From: Oceanimonas pelagia
GTDB lineage: Bacteria > Pseudomonadota > Gammaproteobacteria > Enterobacterales > Aeromonadaceae
Length of the DNA stretch: 64,000 nucleotides
Assembly (NCBI RefSeq): GCF_030849025.1
Contig: NZ_CP118224.1
Coordinates: 2,216,001-2,280,000 of the forward strand
Reading direction: 5' to 3'
Shown here: positions 61,049-64,000 of the stretch, piece after piece
Numbering within the stretch: position 1 is the first letter of the stretch
How the letters are laid out: each line of letters begins with the position of its first letter
The notes under the pieces: generated by a model
The model's database searches: none
Seen by the model: only the letters and a program-made list of their open reading frames with translations
What the model was told of the DNA's origin: nothing
Program-made: the position numbers and the translations under genes

Positions 61049-61546
61049 TCAGTTGAGAATGTCCTCGAGAATGTAACGCACGTTTTCGGTGGCCAGATCC
61101 ACCAGCACCGCCTTGTTGTCGACCCGCCGCCACTCGTAGCCTTCGTAGTAGGGCAGGCGCGCTCTCAGCCGCGGGTCAAACTGCCTGGCAATGCCCGGTG
61201 GCAACGGCTTGCCCCGGCGCAGGTTCTTGGCAATGCCCGGCGGCAGGCTGCGCCGGCCATCGTGGTCGAGCCAGTCCCTGTGCTCGCGGAACAGCCGGCG
61301 CAGCACCAGATCATCAATGTGCAGCTCCCGCTCATGGCGCCGGTCCTGACGGTAGTCGCGGTGCTCCTCGCGGTGTTCGTACCCTGCCTCATGCGGACGG
61401 CCCTCTTCCCGCTGCCATTTCTGCTCTTTTGGCTCCTTGTGCCGGCCGGGGGCATGATCCGGCCCCTTGCCTTCGGGCGGCTGGGCCTGGGCCGGCAGCG
61501 CCAGCCCGGCCAATAACAGTGACGCGATCAGGGTATGCTTGTTCAT
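61049..61546 (-). CDS. CigR/RcnB-like periplasmic protein
   Basis: The ATG at 61546 gives a signal peptide (MNKHTLIASLLLAGLALPAQA). After a long charged, His/Arg/Glu-rich linker (about 22-75) comes the RcnB-like domain with the repeated RSLPPGIAKNLRRGKPLPPGIARQF motif and the ending YEWRRVDNKAVLVDLATENVRYILEDIL. This is the pattern of anti-virulence regulator CigR and related proteins. The function outside Salmonella is unknown. The 165-residue size is typical. It converges with the diguanylate cyclase gene. Confidence 0.85.
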   Translation of the reverse strand: MNKHTLIASLLLAGLALPAQAQPPEGKGPDHAPGRHKEPKEQKWQREEGRPHEAGYEHREEHRDYRQDRRHERELHIDDLVLRRLFREHRDWLDHDGRRSLPPGIAKNLRRGKPLPPGIARQFDPRLRARLPYYEGYEWRRVDNKAVLVDLATENVRYILEDILN

Positions 61547-61648
61547 GGCGGCTCTCCTGCCGTTAAAGATGTTATTAACCCTAGCGCCGCCGGGCCCGCC
61601 TGACCATGGCCGGCCGGTCGCACCGAGACGGATATTGTCAAACACACA

Positions 61649-61673
61649 CAAAAAAGCCCCGTAACGGGGCTTT
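61649..61673 (-). terminator. fabV terminator
   Basis: On the minus strand AAAGCCCCGT/ACGGGGCTTTTTT, a GC stem with a T-run, begins about 24 bases after the fabV stop. Confidence 0.92.
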
Positions 61674-61696
61674 GGCGTTATGCAAAAGGGTCGGGC

Positions 61697-62896
61697 TCAG
61701 GCCAGTTCAATCACATCGAAGTCGACCTGAGTATCCACGTCGGCGTCGTAATCCACTCCCTTCAGGCCGAACCCGAACAGGCGCAGGAATTCGTCCTTGT
61801 AGCCCTGATAGTCGGTGAGCTGGTAGATGTTGTCGTCCTGCACCTGTTTCCAGATCTCGCGGCAGGCGTTCTGCACTTCGTCGCGCAGCTCCCAGTCGTC
61901 CAGACGCAGACGGTTCTGCTCATCCACCGGGGCCGGCTGACCGCTGTAGAGGCGATCGCAGAACAGACGCTGAATTTGCTCGATGCAGCCTTCGTGAATG
62001 CCCTGCTCCTTCATCACCTTGAAGGCCATGGAAATGTACAACGGCATCACCGGAATGGCGGCAGACGCCTGGGTTACCACCGACTTGAGCACCGCCACAT
62101 GGGCGTTGCCACCGCGCGCTTTCAGCTTGCTGTCGATGGCGTGGGCGGCGCGGTCCAGATCTTCCTTGGCCTTGCCCAGGGTGCCGTGCCAGTAGATCGG
62201 CCAGGTGAGATCGGTGCCGATGTAGGAATAGGCCACGGACTTGGCGCCCTCGGCCAGCACGCCGGCCTCTTCCAGGGCGTTCATCCACAGTTCCCAGTCC
62301 TGACCGCCCATCACCTTGATGGTGTCGGCAATTTCCTGCTCGTTGGCCGGCTCCACCACGGCTTCCACCAGCACGTCCTTGTTGGTGTCCAGGGCGGTGG
62401 ACTTGTAGGGCTCGCCGATGGGCTTGAGGGCGGAGCGCACTACTTCACCGGTGTCGGGCAGCTTGCGCACCGGCGAGGCCAGGGAGTACACCACCAGGTC
62501 GACTTCGCCCAGATCCTGCTTGATAAGCTCGATGACTTTTTCGCGGCACTCGTTGGAGAAGGCATCGCCGTTAATGCTCCTGGCGTACAGGCCTTCTTCC
62601 TTGGCGGCCTTGTCAAAGGCGGCGGCGTTGTACCAGCCGGCGGTGCCCGGCTTTTTGTCGGTGCCCGGCTTTTCAAAGAACACACCTATGGTAGCAGCGC
62701 CGCTGCCGAAGGCGGCGTTGATGCGTGAAGCCAGGCCGTAACCGGTGGACGCGCCGATCACCAGCACCTTTTTCGGCCCCTGCTCCAGTTTGCCCTTGCC
62801 TTTGACGTAGGCGATCTGCTCACGTACATTCGCCTCACAGCCGACCGGGTGGGTGGTGGTGCAGATAAAGCCACGAACCTTGGGTTTGATGATCAT
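61697..62896 (-). CDS. fabV: Enoyl-ACP (trans-2-enoyl-CoA) reductase FabV
   Basis: The 399-residue product is a FabV-type reductase. It starts [24 protein letters not shown] and has the NAD-binding [12 protein letters not shown] motif, and [27 protein letters not shown] with the family's Tyr-x8-Lys catalytic pair. It reduces the enoyl intermediate in fatty-acid elongation and is intrinsically triclosan-resistant. A weak promoter candidate lies upstream on the minus strand (CTCACA-17 bp-TATCTT, 62964-62936). It is monocistronic. Confidence 0.97.
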   Translation of the reverse strand: MIIKPKVRGFICTTTHPVGCEANVREQIAYVKGKGKLEQGPKKVLVIGASTGYGLASRINAAFGSGAATIGVFFEKPGTDKKPGTAGWYNAAAFDKAAKEEGLYARSINGDAFSNECREKVIELIKQDLGEVDLVVYSLASPVRKLPDTGEVVRSALKPIGEPYKSTALDTNKDVLVEAVVEPANEQEIADTIKVMGGQDWELWMNALEEAGVLAEGAKSVAYSYIGTDLTWPIYWHGTLGKAKEDLDRAAHAIDSKLKARGGNAHVAVLKSVVTQASAAIPVMPLYISMAFKVMKEQGIHEGCIEQIQRLFCDRLYSGQPAPVDEQNRLRLDDWELRDEVQNACREIWKQVQDDNIYQLTDYQGYKDEFLRLFGFGLKGVDYDADVDTQVDFDVIELA

Positions 62897-62983
62897 AGAA
62901 ATGGTTGCCTCGGTTATTACAAAGAATAGGGGCTAAAGATACCCTATTCCGGGGCAAATGTGAGGCCCAACGTGTTAAAGCGT

Positions 62984-63100
62984 GAGGGGTGAGGGGTGAG
63001 GGGTGAGGGGTGAGAAGAGTAACACGCCCCCAGCAGCTCTTGCGCCGAAGGTACCTTCTTTTTTTCTTCTCCTCACCCCTAACACCTCCCTCCTCACAGT
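62984..63100. repeat. Tandem GTGAGGG repeats facing a pyrimidine-rich copy
   Basis: GTGAGGG recurs four times in 7-bp steps (62983-63013), and CTTCTCCTCACCCC plus CTCCCTCCTCAC follow at 63065-63097 in the inverted sense. It resembles the arrangements at 51900-52012 and 47672-47732 and fills the gap between fabV and radD. Confidence 0.7.
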
Positions 63101-63116
63101 TCTGAAGGAACAAAGC

Positions 63117-64000
63117 ATGTTTACGTTACGTCCCTATCAGCAGGAGGCGGTTGACCGCACCCTTGCCTATTTTCGCCGCCACAGCGAGCCCGGGGTGCTG
63201 GTGCTGCCCACCGGCGCCGGCAAGAGCCTGGTGATCGCCGAGCTGGCGCGCCTCGCCCGCGGCCGGGTGCTGGTGCTGGCCCACGTGCGCGAGCTGGTGG
63301 AGCAGAACCACGCCAAGTATCAGGCCTACGGGGTGGAAGCAGATATCTTCTCCGCCGGGCTCAAGCGCCGGGAAAGCAGCCGCCAGGTGGTGTTTGGCTC
63401 GGTGCAGTCGGTGGCCCGCAACCTGAAGGCCTTCAGCGGCTTCAGCCTGGTGATCATCGACGAGTGCCACCGGGTCTCCGACGACGACAACAGCCAGTAC
63501 GCCCAGGTCATCAATCATTTGCGCGCCGGCAATCCGGCGCTCAAGGTGCTGGGACTCACCGCCACCCCCTACCGGCTGGGGCTGGGCTGGATTTACCGCA
63601 CCCACCACCATGGCATGGTGCGCAGCCGGGGCCCGCGCTTTTTTGAACACTGCCTGTTTGAGCTGCCGCTCAGACTGATGATCAAGCAGGGCTACCTGTG
63701 TCCACCCGAGCTGGTGGACGCCCCCGTGGTGCATTACGACTTTTCCCGGCTGTATGAGCAGGGCCTGTTTACCGAGCAGGCGCTGGAGCGGGAGCTGGCC
63801 CGCCAGCCCCGGGTCACGCCCCATGTGGTGGAGCAGATCAAGGACTACGCCGAAGACCGCCAGGGCGTGATGATCTTCGCCGCCACCGTGCGCCACGCCA
63901 GCGAGGTGGCCGGCCTGCTGCCCCCCGGGCACACCGCCCTGGTGACCGGCGACACGCCGGGGCCGGAGCGGGACGCTATCATTGCCCGCTTCAAGGCCAA
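63117..64000 (+). CDS. radD: DNA repair helicase RadD (5' part)
   Basis: The ATG at 63117 follows GAAGGA. The 294 visible residues read [22 protein letters not shown], then Walker A PTGAGKS, the [27 protein letters not shown] segment, [12 protein letters not shown], the DECH box ([12 protein letters not shown]) and motif [12 protein letters not shown]. They match E. coli RadD (YejH), an SF2 helicase that assists RecA-dependent recombination and repair. The helicase C-terminal domain begins ([14 protein letters not shown]) and the gene runs off the right edge. Confidence 0.95.
   Translation, partial: MFTLRPYQQEAVDRTLAYFRRHSEPGVLVLPTGAGKSLVIAELARLARGRVLVLAHVRELVEQNHAKYQAYGVEADIFSAGLKRRESSRQVVFGSVQSVARNLKAFSGFSLVIIDECHRVSDDDNSQYAQVINHLRAGNPALKVLGLTATPYRLGLGWIYRTHHHGMVRSRGPRFFEHCLFELPLRLMIKQGYLCPPELVDAPVVHYDFSRLYEQGLFTEQALERELARQPRVTPHVVEQIKDYAEDRQGVMIFAATVRHASEVAGLLPPGHTALVTGDTPGPERDAIIARFKA

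Overview
The window looks like the chromosome of a GC-rich gammaproteobacterium. ArcA, PhoB/PhoR, PPK1, SuhB, GlcB, RdgC, TrhP (YegQ), YfhL, RluF, FabV and RadD all read as close relatives of the Escherichia/Vibrio/Aeromonas proteins. FabV together with very long PstC and PstA points to a marine Aeromonadales-type host such as Oceanimonas, Zobellella or Oceanisphaera. That genus-level placement is inference.

Positions 1-17161 are the integrase-proximal end of an integrated element, probably a prophage; its other end lies left of the window. Every gene runs on the + strand. The order is several tiny ORFs, a phage-type N6-adenine methyltransferase, a divergent RdgC, a small membrane protein, a family A DNA polymerase, a small DNA-binding-type protein, an all-alpha NTP pyrophosphohydrolase, a fused primase/SF2 helicase, a FinO/ProQ-domain RNA-binding protein, a RecU-like nuclease, SbcD and SbcC homologues, a ThyX-like protein, an AlpA-like regulator and a tyrosine integrase. 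The element therefore carries a nearly complete replication and recombination set. Seven of its gene starts are preceded by the same octamer GAATCCAA, and each octamer has a GC-rich hairpin beside it. This intercistronic element, next to an element-encoded FinO/ProQ protein, is the most unusual feature of the window.

Positions 17460-26250 are host core metabolism: arcA, the epd-pgk-fbaA operon, a small unknown gene, an MFS exporter and malate synthase G. Positions 26251-40965 form a phosphate island: pstC-pstA-pstB-phoU, ppk1-ppx, pstS and phoB-phoR, interrupted by a GcvR-like gene, tadA, tRNA-Pro(GGG) and a GNAT gene. Four promoters in this island carry an 11-bp-period Pho box placed exactly 10 bp upstream of a -10 hexamer, so uptake, storage and sensing genes look like one PhoB regulon.

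Positions 41009-47659 hold a GNAT, the host rdgC, a BOF-domain periplasmic protein, trhP overlapping the ferredoxin gene yfhL, emrD, pagL and suhB. An IS3-family element (47718-48974) with a canonical A6G frameshift site sits between suhB and deaD. Positions 49185-64000 hold deaD, menI, a GlsB-type membrane protein, ydiJ, rluF, an isoprenylcysteine-methyltransferase-like gene overlapping a SulP transporter, a REC-CheC and PAS-GGDEF signalling pair, a CigR-like gene, fabV and the start of radD. Several intergenic regions of this part contain degenerate purine-rich repeats facing pyrimidine-rich copies. No CRISPR array or rRNA gene was seen.
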